Positions 7,121 through 15,160 of a stretch of DNA of 36,548 nt are shown piece by piece. Both the position numbers and the translations under genes were made by a program. Source of the stretch: Actinomycetota bacterium (GTDB taxonomy: Bacteria > Actinomycetota > UBA4738 > HRBIN12). The stretch is from NCBI GenBank assembly GCA_005885035.1, contig VAXZ01000111.1, forward strand, positions 65,603 through 102,150. The letters are read 5' to 3'. Below the pieces are notes generated by a model, which was not told where the DNA came from, made no database searches, and saw only the letters and a program-made list of their open reading frames with translations. The stretch's first letter is position 1; each line of letters begins with the position of its first letter.

Positions 7121-8362
7121 ATGGGCAAGGACGTCTACGACATCGGTGAGCTCCCGCCGCTCGGCGAGGTTCCACCCCGCATGCATGGGATGCTCGTCCG
7201 TCCCGACCGGCTCGGCGACCCCAGCGACGCCATACGGGACGAGGTGATCGACGTCCCCCAGGTCGGGCCGCACGACGTCCTGGTCGCCACCATGGCTGCG
7301 GGGGTCAACTTCAACAACGTCTGGGCCGCCCGGGGTGTCCCGATCGACGTCACGAAGGGTCAGTCGCGATGGGGTGAGCCCACCGACTTCCACATCGTCG
7401 GCTCGGACGCGAGTGGGGTCGTTTACGCCGTGGGCTCGGACGTGCGAGATGTCCAACCGGGAGATGAGGTGGTCGTTCACCCGGGGCAATGGAACCTCGA
7501 CGACCCCTGGGTCATGTCGGGCAAGGATCCGGGGCTCGCATCCAGCTTCCGCGTGTGGGGCTACGACACGTGCTGGGGATCCATGGCGCAGTTCACGAAG
7601 GTCCAGGAGCACCAGTGCTTGCCGAAGGCAGATCATCTGACGTGGGAGGAGGCCGCGGCTCCGACGCTCACGGGTGGCACCGCGTACCGGATGCTCTTCG
7701 GGTGGCCACCCCACACGGTTGAACAGGGTGACCTCGTCCTCGTCTGGGGCGGAGCGGGGGGATTGGGGTCACTGGCGATCCAGCTGGTCACCCACGCCGG
7801 CGGTCGGGCGGTCGCGGTGGTCGGCTCTCCGGAGAAGGCCGAGTACTGCCGGTCACTCGGCGCGGTCGGCTCCATCAACCGGAAGGACTTCAGCCATTGG
7901 GGCGTGCCCCCCAGGTGGGACGCGCCCGGATGGAAGGAGTGGCTGGAGGGTGCGAAGGCGTTCGGGAAGGCGATCTGGGAGGCGGTGGGCGAGAAGACCA
8001 ACCCTCGCATCGTCTTCGAGCATCCCGGGGAGGACACTATCCCCACATCGAACTTCGTGTGCGACCGGGGCGGGATGATCGTGATCTGCGCGGGAACCTC
8101 GGGATACGACACCCTGATCGACGTTCGCTACCTCTGGTACCTGCAGAAGCGATACCAGGGCTCCCACCTGATGAACACCGAGCAAGCGGCCGCGTTCAAC
8201 GACCTCGTGCGTGACGGGACGATCACTGCGACGCTCGGCACCGCGTACGCCTACGACCAGATCCCCGCCGTCCATCACCTGATGGAGGAAGGCGGGCTCC
8301 CGGAGGGGAACGTCAGCTGCCTCGTGAACGCGCCGCAGACGGGCCTCACGACCCTTCGCTGA
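7121..8362 (+). CDS. ccr: Crotonyl-CoA carboxylase/reductase
   Basis: 413 residues from ATG 7121, which follows GAGGGG; the track ORF starts too early. Ccr is an MDR-family enzyme that reductively carboxylates crotonyl-CoA to ethylmalonyl-CoA with NADPH. Seen: AGVNFNNVWAARG with the CO2-binding Asn (Asn65), the long Ccr-specific insert HPGQWNLDDPWVMSG, NADPH loop VWGGAGGLGSLA, the Ccr signature INRKDFSHWG, and YQGSHLMNTEQA with the CO2-binding His349. At the position usually Glu in the family motif (GYET/GFET) there is Asp149 (WGYDTCWGS). Neighbours in the window include a thiolase, a dehydrogenase and an epimerase, consistent with the ethylmalonyl-CoA pathway or ethylmalonyl extender supply. 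It converges with the epimerase gene 24 bp away. Confidence 0.92.
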   Translation: MGKDVYDIGELPPLGEVPPRMHGMLVRPDRLGDPSDAIRDEVIDVPQVGPHDVLVATMAAGVNFNNVWAARGVPIDVTKGQSRWGEPTDFHIVGSDASGVVYAVGSDVRDVQPGDEVVVHPGQWNLDDPWVMSGKDPGLASSFRVWGYDTCWGSMAQFTKVQEHQCLPKADHLTWEEAAAPTLTGGTAYRMLFGWPPHTVEQGDLVLVWGGAGGLGSLAIQLVTHAGGRAVAVVGSPEKAEYCRSLGAVGSINRKDFSHWGVPPRWDAPGWKEWLEGAKAFGKAIWEAVGEKTNPRIVFEHPGEDTIPTSNFVCDRGGMIVICAGTSGYDTLIDVRYLWYLQKRYQGSHLMNTEQAAAFNDLVRDGTITATLGTAYAYDQIPAVHHLMEEGGLPEGNVSCLVNAPQTGLTTLR

Positions 8363-8386
8363 AGGCCTGAGGGCTGGCGGGTCGGT

Positions 8387-8797
8387 TCAGCCCGGCTGGA
8401 CGAGCTCGACCAAGACACCGCCCATCGATCTCGGATGCACGAACGCGATCAAGGTGTCCCTCGAGCCCTGCCGGGGCACACGGTCCACCAGACCCGCGCC
8501 CTGCGCGCTCAGGTCCTCCAGCGCGGCGGCGACGTCACGGACCCGATAGGCGACGTGGTGGAGACCCGGTCCACGCGTCGCGAGCGAGCGTCCCACCGAG
8601 GAGTCCGGCCCGATCGCCCCGAGCAGCTGGATGAACGAGGACCCGACCGCGAAGAGCACTTCGTCGACCCCTTGGTCCTCGACGCGTTCTCGGTGGACAG
8701 GCTCGATCCCCAGCAACGTGCGGTACCGCTCGACCGAACCCTCCAGATCCTCGACCGCGATCCCTACGTGGTCGATGTCCAAGAGATGGATCGTCAC
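8387..8797 (-). CDS. mce: Methylmalonyl-CoA (ethylmalonyl-CoA) epimerase
   Basis: 136 residues from GTG 8797 with GGGGGA 4-5 bp upstream; upstream codons in the track ORF are not part of it. Glyoxalase/VOC fold with two beta-alpha-beta-beta-beta units. Metal ligands of the family are all visible: His in IDHVGIAVED, Gln in SFIQLLG, His in GLHHVAYRV, and Glu in LVELVQ at the C-terminus. It interconverts the (R) and (S) forms of methylmalonyl-CoA; in ethylmalonyl-CoA pathway organisms the same enzyme also acts on ethylmalonyl-CoA. Placement next to ccr supports the latter. A minus-strand TAGGGT box lies about 44 nt upstream. Confidence 0.9.
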   Translation of the reverse strand: MTIHLLDIDHVGIAVEDLEGSVERYRTLLGIEPVHRERVEDQGVDEVLFAVGSSFIQLLGAIGPDSSVGRSLATRGPGLHHVAYRVRDVAAALEDLSAQGAGLVDRVPRQGSRDTLIAFVHPRSMGGVLVELVQPG

Positions 8798-8840
8798 GCT
8801 TCCCCCATCACGATCTCCTGCGCCGACCCATCGCGAAGAG

Positions 8841-8846
8841 ACCCTA
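8841..8846 (-). promoter_or_regulatory. Candidate -10 box TAGGGT for mce
   Basis: TAGGGT on the minus strand lies 43 nt before GTG 8797, giving a leader of about 37 nt. No good -35 at 17 bp. It lies in the 197-bp divergent region between mce and the FtsH-like gene; on the other side TACGGT (8948-8953) is a weaker candidate for the protease gene. Confidence 0.4.
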
Positions 8847-8994
8847 TCCATCTTCCCTCGATGCTGCGGCCGAGGTTCCCCAGAGGTCTGGACATCCGGT
8901 CCCCCGACCGAGCCGAAGGTCCGATAGCCGGGTGAGGCCATCCGATGTACGGTGGATCGATCGGGAATCTCCCCACGACGAGGAGCACGCGCTC

Positions 8995-10815
8995 GTGAAC
9001 GACAGGACGCCAGCCAGCCCCGCCGCACTCCTCGAGGGGTCCCAGCTCATGCGCCAGGGGACAGCCGACGTCTTCCGTCATCGTGAACGCAGCCGTCTGA
9101 AGAAAGTGCTCCGCGCCATCGCGGTGGTGTTCCTGCTCGATGCGTTCCTCTACGACTGGTACACGACGGGACACCGGATCGGGTTGCCGTCGTTCGGGCC
9201 CGAGTTCATCTACTTCTTGCCGGTGATCGGCATCTTCGTCGCGATCGCTTTCATGGCGCTGATGCCTTTCATGTTCGGTCGCTCACCGCACCTCACCGTG
9301 TACCCGGAGCAGGTGGAGATCGGACTCACCGAGATCAAAGGTCTGGACACGCAGGTCGATGAAGTGATCCGGACCCTCGACGTCTTCCTGGGGTACGCGA
9401 CCTTCCGGGACGAGCTCGGCGGGACGCCACGGCGCGGCATCCTCTTCGAGGGGCCGCCGGGCACCGGGAAGACCTTCCTCGCCAAGGCGATGGCGAAGCA
9501 GGCGGGCGTGCCGTTCATGTTCATCCCCGCGCCGTCGTTCGTCTCCATGTGGCAGGGCATGACGGCCTGGCGGATCCGGGCCTTCTTCAAGAAGCTCCGA
9601 AAGGCGGCGCGCAAGGAAGGGGGCGCGATCGGCTTCATCGAGGAGATCGATGCGGTGGCGATGTCGCGTGGCGGTGTGTCCTCCGCCACGGCAGCGCCGA
9701 GCGACCTCGCGCGTACCACGTCCGCGTTCTTCGGCTCCGGCGAGGGGAGCATGGTGAACGAGCTGCTGATCCAGCTGCAGTCCTTCGACACCCCACCGTG
9801 GCGGGACCGGGTGCGGGGCAAGCTGATCGCGTGGGTGAACGGATACCTCCCGCCCAACCGCCAGTTCCACTCGATCCGGCCCGAGTACCACAACATCTTG
9901 CTGATCGCGGCGACCAACCGCGGCGACTCCCTCGATCCCGCCCTCCTTCGTCCGGGTCGGTTCGACCGCCGTCTGTACTTCGACCTTCCGACGAAGCAGG
10001 AGCGTCGAGACCTGATCGATTTCTTCCTGGCTCGGAAGTCCCACGACGAGCGATTGGACGTCGATGCCGATCGCGAACGGATCGCGCACGAGACGTTCGG
10101 CTACACCCCGGTCATGATCGAGCACCTGTTCGACGAAGCCTTGCTGGTGTCGCTCCGCGAGGGACGAAAGCGGATGAACTTCGAAGACGTGATGGAGGCG
10201 AAGTTCACGGAGGAGATCGGCACCAAGCAGGTGACCAACTACACGGAGACCGATCGAGACGCCGTCGCCACCCATGAGGCGGGGCACGCCACCGTCGCCT
10301 ACCTGGTCGGCGTCGGACGGCGGCTCGAGGTGTTGTCCATCATCAAGCGTCGCGGCGCGCTGGGACTGCTCGCGCACAGCGACGAGGAGGAGCGCCTCAC
10401 GCGAACGAAGACCGAGCTCGAGGCCGGGATCGCGATCGCACTCGGAGGTCTCGCCGCCGAGGAGATGTGCTTCGGTGAGTCGGGGACGGGCCCGGGCGCC
10501 GACCTCGCAGCGGCAACGTCACTCGCGGCGCAGATGGTGGGGTCCTTCGGGATGGCGGGATCCCTCATCAGCTACGAGGCCGTCGCCGACGGACCCCTGT
10601 CTCGCTCGAACCTCGTGGGCAAGGTGCTCGGGAACCCCGAGACGAAACAGCGGGTGGAGGACATCTTGGATGGCCAGCGCGAGCGCGTCCGCGAGGTGCT
10701 CGCCGAGAACCGCGACATCCACGCAGCGCTCCGCGACGCCTTGATGGAGCACGACGAGCTCGTCCGCGACGAGATCCTCGAGGTCATCGAGAAGGCGCTC
10801 GCGAACCGGCTCTGA
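8995..10815 (+). CDS. FtsH-like membrane AAA+ zinc metalloprotease, divergent
   Basis: 606 residues from GTG 8995, chosen for GAGGAG 9 bp upstream. Two membrane helices (about 38-56 and 70-94) are separated by only about 15 residues, against about 70 in FtsH. AAA+ module: Walker A GPPGTGKT (153-160), Walker B-like FIEEIDA (214-220) with Glu where FtsH has Asp, and the arginine-finger segment ATNRGDSLDPALLRPGRFDR (306-325). The pore loop reads FVSMWQGM instead of the FVEMFVGVGA type. An insert of about 40 residues lies between Walker B and the arginine fingers. Protease: HEAGH (427-431) with third zinc ligand Asp503 (GADL). The protease site is intact, so membrane-protein degradation is likely, but substrate handling probably differs from FtsH. 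Likely a paralogue rather than the housekeeping copy. Confidence 0.85.
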   Translation: MNDRTPASPAALLEGSQLMRQGTADVFRHRERSRLKKVLRAIAVVFLLDAFLYDWYTTGHRIGLPSFGPEFIYFLPVIGIFVAIAFMALMPFMFGRSPHLTVYPEQVEIGLTEIKGLDTQVDEVIRTLDVFLGYATFRDELGGTPRRGILFEGPPGTGKTFLAKAMAKQAGVPFMFIPAPSFVSMWQGMTAWRIRAFFKKLRKAARKEGGAIGFIEEIDAVAMSRGGVSSATAAPSDLARTTSAFFGSGEGSMVNELLIQLQSFDTPPWRDRVRGKLIAWVNGYLPPNRQFHSIRPEYHNILLIAATNRGDSLDPALLRPGRFDRRLYFDLPTKQERRDLIDFFLARKSHDERLDVDADRERIAHETFGYTPVMIEHLFDEALLVSLREGRKRMNFEDVMEAKFTEEIGTKQVTNYTETDRDAVATHEAGHATVAYLVGVGRRLEVLSIIKRRGALGLLAHSDEEERLTRTKTELEAGIAIALGGLAAEEMCFGESGTGPGADLAAATSLAAQMVGSFGMAGSLISYEAVADGPLSRSNLVGKVLGNPETKQRVEDILDGQRERVREVLAENRDIHAALRDALMEHDELVRDEILEVIEKALANRL

Positions 10816-10838
10816 CCTCCCTCCAGGGGCCGCGCTCG

Positions 10839-10844
10839 TACACT
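10839..10844 (+). promoter_or_regulatory. -10 box TACACT of the thiolase gene
   Basis: TACACT ends 6 nt before ATG 10851, again the leaderless layout. It lies in the 35-bp gap after the protease stop, so the thiolase need not depend on read-through. Confidence 0.5.
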
Positions 10845-10850
10845 CGGTGC

Positions 10851-12032
10851 ATGACCAGCTCGTTCATCGTCGCCGGGGCGCGAACGCCCATCGGGAGGTT
10901 CCGCGGCGGTCTCGCGCCGCTGCGCGCGGTGGACCTCGGAGGCGCCGCGATCCGCTCCGCGCTCGAGCGAGCAGGGATCGAGCCCGACCACGTGGAGTAC
11001 ACCGTCATGGGGCACGTCCTGCAGGCGGGGCAGGGCCAGATCACCGCGCGACAGGCCTCGATCGCCGCGGGGGTCCCGAAGGAGATCCCTGCGCTCACGG
11101 TCAACAAGGTGTGCCTGTCCGGCATGTCGGCCATCGCGATCGCCGATCAGATGATCCGTGCGGGCGAGCTCGAGATCGCCGTCGCGGGCGGCATGGAATC
11201 GATGACGAACGCCCCGTACCTCGCACCGACCGCCCGTGAGGGGGCGCGGCTGGGCGACGCACCGCTGATCGACGCCATGATCCACGACGGGCTCTGGTGC
11301 GCCTTCGACGACCGTCACATGGGCGCGGGGACCGACGCGATGAACGACGAGTACGGCGTCACGCGGGAAGCGCAGGACGCCTGGGCCGCCCGCTCGCATG
11401 TGCGCGCGGCAGCCGCCTGGGATCAGGGCCGGATGGAGGAAGAAGTGGTGGCCGTCTCCGTCCCCCAGCGAGGGGGCGAGGTCGTCGAGGTCGGGCGTGA
11501 CGAGGGGATCCGAGCGGACAGCACGCCGGAGGCGCTCGCGGGGTTGCGGCCGGCGTTCTCGCCGGACGGAACCGTGACCGCGGGCAACGCCTCGCAGATC
11601 AGCGACGGCGCGTGCGCCGTCGTGATCGCCTCGGACGCGGCGGTCGAGCGGCTCGGTATCGAGCCGCTCGCCGAGATCGTCTCCTACGGGATGTCGGCCG
11701 ATCGGTACGCGTCGCTGCACACGGTCCCGGCCCTCGCGATGGAGAAGGCACTCAAGAAGGCGGGCCGATCCACCGCGGACCTGGGGCTCGTCGAGATCAA
11801 CGAGGCGTTCGCCGGGGTCGCATCGCACGCGGCTCGCCTGCTCGAGCTCGATGAGGCGATCGTCAACGTCAACGGGGGAGCGGTCGCGCTCGGTCATCCG
11901 ATCGGTGCGAGCGGCGCGCGGATCGTCCTGACGCTCGCGCTCGAGATGTGTCGGCGGGGCGTCGCCCTGGGCGGCGCCGCTATCTGTGGCGGCGGCGGCC
12001 AGGGCGACGCCCTGGTCCTGCGCCTGGCGTGA
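10851..12032 (+). CDS. Acetyl-CoA acetyltransferase (thiolase)
   Basis: 393 residues, typical of biosynthetic/degradative thiolases. Condenses two acetyl-CoA to acetoacetyl-CoA or cleaves 3-ketoacyl-CoA. Catalytic residues visible: Cys88 in NKVCLSGM, NEAFA, His349 in ALGHPIGASGAR, and Cys379 in AICGGGGQGDA. The common CIGGGQG reads CGGGGQG here. It provides the entry step for a 3-hydroxybutyryl-/crotonyl-CoA route with the dehydrogenase (1431-2159) and Ccr (7121-8362). Leaderless promoter at 10839-10844. It converges with the coiled-coil protein gene with 15 bp between stops. Confidence 0.92.
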   Translation: MTSSFIVAGARTPIGRFRGGLAPLRAVDLGGAAIRSALERAGIEPDHVEYTVMGHVLQAGQGQITARQASIAAGVPKEIPALTVNKVCLSGMSAIAIADQMIRAGELEIAVAGGMESMTNAPYLAPTAREGARLGDAPLIDAMIHDGLWCAFDDRHMGAGTDAMNDEYGVTREAQDAWAARSHVRAAAAWDQGRMEEEVVAVSVPQRGGEVVEVGRDEGIRADSTPEALAGLRPAFSPDGTVTAGNASQISDGACAVVIASDAAVERLGIEPLAEIVSYGMSADRYASLHTVPALAMEKALKKAGRSTADLGLVEINEAFAGVASHAARLLELDEAIVNVNGGAVALGHPIGASGARIVLTLALEMCRRGVALGGAAICGGGGQGDALVLRLA

Positions 12033-12047
12033 TCCGGCGCGACCGGC

Positions 12048-15020
12048 TCAGCTCTCGAGCTCGGCGAGACGGCGGAGCTCGGCGGCCAGCTGCTGATGCG
12101 CGGCCTCGGCCTGCCACGGCTCGTCCTGTGGCTGCCCCGTGGCATCGTCGACGAGGATCTTGACCTCGGGCGCGATCGCGCCACCCGCCTGGACCTCCGG
12201 ATCGGGGAGGAAGACCCGGAACGCCGACCCGCCGCCATCGCGGCTCTCGGCCTTCACGGTGCCGCCGTGGGCCTCGGCGAGCCGTCGCACGACGGGGGAG
12301 ATGGAGGCGTCCGAGGACGGCTCCGGATCCTCGACCGACAGCATCGCGCCTCCCTCGACGTGCTGGAGCCGAACGACGATCGTCTTGCCGCTTTGGGTGC
12401 GCTCGCTCGAGGCACGGAGCAGGCCATTGAGGATCTGCTCCGTGCGGACCTGGTCGATCCGCACCTTGGTGGGCTCCGCGACGACGCGGATGTCGTGATC
12501 GGAGTCGGCCATCGCTTCTTCGACGACCCTGTTCACCAGGGACTCCATGTCGGTGCGCCGGATGTTGAGTTTGATCGCACCTGCGGCAAGCCGCTCGGCG
12601 TCGGCGATGTCGGCGACCAGGTTGTCCAGCCGCCGGGCGTGTCCAGTGAGCTGCTTGATCAGCTGCGCCTGGTCCTTCTGGTCCTTCTTGTGCTTGAGGA
12701 GCTGCGTGATCCCGTTGATCTTGGCGACCGACTTCTTGGCGTCGAGCGAGAGCTCCTTCATGAACGGCGTTGTCCCTCGACGATCCTCGACCGGTACCTC
12801 GACGACAGCGACCTGCTCGTCGCGGGCGACGGCGTCGGCCGTCTCTTGTTCCCGCGTCTCGCGGAGCGCATCAGACATCTGGTGCATCCGGAGATCGCCT
12901 TCGATGACCTCCAGACGGTTGCGGGCCGTGATCAGATCCGTCTCCAGCTCCTTCACGCGGTCCTCGGCCGCGATCAGCTTCTCGGTCTGACCGGCGAGCC
13001 GCTCTTGGGTCACCTGGAGCAGCTGGTCGATCTGAGCGCGGCCCTGGTCGTCGGCAAGCTCGAGCTGGCGGCGTGCCTCGAAGTCCTGGAGGCGCCGGTT
13101 GAGCTCCGCGTTCTCCGCGGCGGCGTCCTCGAGCTGACGCACCAGCTTCTCCGCCCGCGCCTGCTGGGACGCACGATCACGATCGGCCTTCAGCGAGACG
13201 TCCTCGGTCTCGGCGTTGCGGAGCCGCTCGGCCTCGAGCTCTGTCCGCATCTGCTCGATCGTTCCGTCCGCCCGAGCAAGATCCTCCTGCAACGCCGTGA
13301 GGGAGCGTCGCATCTCGTCGGCCTCCTTGCGCGCCTGGCCGACCGCCGCGGTGCGCTCCTTGACCTCGGAGGTGTGACCTTTGAGCTCGCCGCGGATCCG
13401 GGCGATCTCGTTGTGCGCCTCGAGGAGTTGCTGTTCGCGGCTGGCGGCCTCGGCCCGGGCGGCCGTGACCTCGTCGCGCACTCCCTGCAGATCGTGTACG
13501 GCCGTGCGCGCCGCCGTTTCGGCGTCGGTGACCCGCCCGTGCAGTTCCACCTCGCGCTGTTCCAGCTGGCTGCGGTAGGACGCCTCGATCTCCTCGAGCT
13601 GACGTTGGAACTCCTCGCGCGTCGCCCGGACCTTCTCCTCCAGCTCGGCCTCACGCTCAACGAGATCGGCACGATGCGAGGCCTGCCCGCTCTCGAGCTC
13701 GGCCTTCGCGGCCCGGAGCTCGTCCTCGAGCATCGCCGCGCGCTGCTCCTCGTTGCGGAGCGCGCGGAGCTCGGTGTGTGCATCCTCCAGCTCACGCTGC
13801 GCGGTGACGAGTTGCGATCCCGCGGTGGTCAGCGCGTCTCGCATCTGCACCATCTCCACGTTCGCCGCGTCCAGCTCCTCCTGGGTGTGTGAGGTGGTCC
13901 CGGTCGATGCCCGCATCGAGGCGAGCTCCCGCCGGGTGGCATCCAGCTGCTCCTTCGTCACGTCGAGCTCGGCGTTCAAGCCGATCGCTTCCAGCTCGGC
14001 TTCGCGCAGCCGCAGATCCTGCTCGTCGTCGTCAACGACCCGCATCGCCTCCTGGATCGTTTCCTGGAGCTGCGTCGCGAGACGCTCGCGCTCTTTCGTG
14101 ACGGTTCGCAGTTGCAGCTCGAGCTCCTGGACCTGCCCCTCCGCCCGCAAGGCCCGCTCCTCGATCCGCGGGTCCCCGGCGGGGACCGAGCGGGGCTCGC
14201 GAGCGAGCTGCTGGAACGACTGGAGCTCTTCCAACGTCTTGCGGTACTGATCCTGCAAGAGCCCGAGCCGCTCCTCGGCGGCTCGCGCCCGTTCCTCCGC
14301 GCGCCGTCTCGCCTCGCCTTCCTCTCTGAGCCCTGGGTGAGGAGCCGCTGCGCGCACGGGGCGGGGGATCACGACGGGTCGCGTCTCCACGCGACCGTCG
14401 GCGGTGTCGCTGACCACCGCGAGGACCCGAGCAACGCCGAAGACCGCGACGCCGAGGAGTACCAGCAATGCGAACAGGAACAGGGCGTTCGTCCGCCAGG
14501 GACCGGCCGCGCTCGCGATCGGCGCGTCGGGGTGCGTGAGCTCGACGACGGCCGGGCCGCCGACGCCCGAGCGGAAGCGCAGCGGGAGCTCGACGGACAA
14601 CCTGCCGTCGAACTCGCTCGTCAACGGGACCCCGCGGAGCGCCTCCTTGATCGAGTCTTTCTCACCGGGGAGCTGCGTGCCGATCCTGCTCGTCGCCGTC
14701 GAATACAGGATGGTGCCTTCGGGGGAGAACAGGGTGACCGAGTCGAAGTCGCTGGGATCGATCACGATCGACTGGATCTGAGCGGTGAGCTGGCTGGCGC
14801 GCGCCGCCGAAGCCGGGCCCGTGAGGTCGTCGGGGGTGAACGCGAGGGTGAGCGAGCTGTCGGTGATCGTCTGCGCCTGGTGGACGATCTGAGCCTGGGC
14901 CGCGTGACGTGCGTGGACGCCCATCAACAGCGATCCGATGATGCCGAGCACGAGGAGCGCCCCGAGCGCTGCCAGCAGCGTCCGCGCGATCCTCCCGTAC
15001 CCCTTCAACGAAGCGATCAT
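12048..15020 (-). CDS. Membrane protein with ~480-residue coiled coil and degenerate histidine-kinase module
   Basis: 990 residues. TM1 about 13-34; an extracytoplasmic sensor-like region 35-173 with a PDC/Cache-like pattern (SVTLFSPEGTILYSTAT); TM2 about 176-203; then a Glu/Arg/Ala-rich coiled coil from about 235 to 720. Residues about 752-815 resemble a HisKA hairpin (MKELSLDAKKSVAKINGITQ, RRLDNLVADIADAERL), but the H-box (SHELRTPL) is replaced by SLDAKKSV and has no phospho-acceptor histidine. Residues about 840-940 resemble HATPase_c (RTEQILNGLLRAS, AEAHGGTVKAESRDGGGSAF), but N-box asparagines and the G1/G2 boxes are not intact. It looks like a pseudokinase scaffold that senses outside and transmits through a long rod. 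No response regulator is adjacent. Start ATG 15020 follows GAGGGG. Confidence 0.75.
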   Translation of the reverse strand: MIASLKGYGRIARTLLAALGALLVLGIIGSLLMGVHARHAAQAQIVHQAQTITDSSLTLAFTPDDLTGPASAARASQLTAQIQSIVIDPSDFDSVTLFSPEGTILYSTATSRIGTQLPGEKDSIKEALRGVPLTSEFDGRLSVELPLRFRSGVGGPAVVELTHPDAPIASAAGPWRTNALFLFALLVLLGVAVFGVARVLAVVSDTADGRVETRPVVIPRPVRAAAPHPGLREEGEARRRAEERARAAEERLGLLQDQYRKTLEELQSFQQLAREPRSVPAGDPRIEERALRAEGQVQELELQLRTVTKERERLATQLQETIQEAMRVVDDDEQDLRLREAELEAIGLNAELDVTKEQLDATRRELASMRASTGTTSHTQEELDAANVEMVQMRDALTTAGSQLVTAQRELEDAHTELRALRNEEQRAAMLEDELRAAKAELESGQASHRADLVEREAELEEKVRATREEFQRQLEEIEASYRSQLEQREVELHGRVTDAETAARTAVHDLQGVRDEVTAARAEAASREQQLLEAHNEIARIRGELKGHTSEVKERTAAVGQARKEADEMRRSLTALQEDLARADGTIEQMRTELEAERLRNAETEDVSLKADRDRASQQARAEKLVRQLEDAAAENAELNRRLQDFEARRQLELADDQGRAQIDQLLQVTQERLAGQTEKLIAAEDRVKELETDLITARNRLEVIEGDLRMHQMSDALRETREQETADAVARDEQVAVVEVPVEDRRGTTPFMKELSLDAKKSVAKINGITQLLKHKKDQKDQAQLIKQLTGHARRLDNLVADIADAERLAAGAIKLNIRRTDMESLVNRVVEEAMADSDHDIRVVAEPTKVRIDQVRTEQILNGLLRASSERTQSGKTIVVRLQHVEGGAMLSVEDPEPSSDASISPVVRRLAEAHGGTVKAESRDGGGSAFRVFLPDPEVQAGGAIAPEVKILVDDATGQPQDEPWQAEAAHQQLAAELRRLAELES

Positions 15021-15126
15021 CCCCGTCCCCTCACTGCCACCCGTCGTGTCGCAACCACTCGTTCGAACTGGTCTCCGAAGGTGGTTATCGGCAGGGTTCC
15101 GCGCGAGCTTCAGCGGCAGATCGGTG

Positions 15127-15160
15127 TAGGGCCATCGGCCGATATCGGAGGAAGGCCCTA
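15127..15160 (-). terminator. Nested inverted repeats at the sbcC stop codon
   Basis: TAGGGCC (15127-15133) and GGCCCTA (15154-15160) are exact inverted arms around a 20-nt loop. The loop holds two overlapping 10-bp palindromes, ATCGGCCGAT (15134-15143) and CCGATATCGG (15139-15148). The TAG stop of sbcC lies in one arm. There is no T-run, so it is not a classic Rho-independent terminator; it could equally be an operator upstream of the coiled-coil gene. Confidence 0.3.

Noticed and set aside
12096-13892. 598-residue plus-strand ORF opposite the coiled-coil protein gene
   Set aside because: It is the antisense shadow of a GC-rich coiled coil; Arg/Leu/Gly-rich, no ribosome site, no family pattern, while the minus-strand frame has clear domains.
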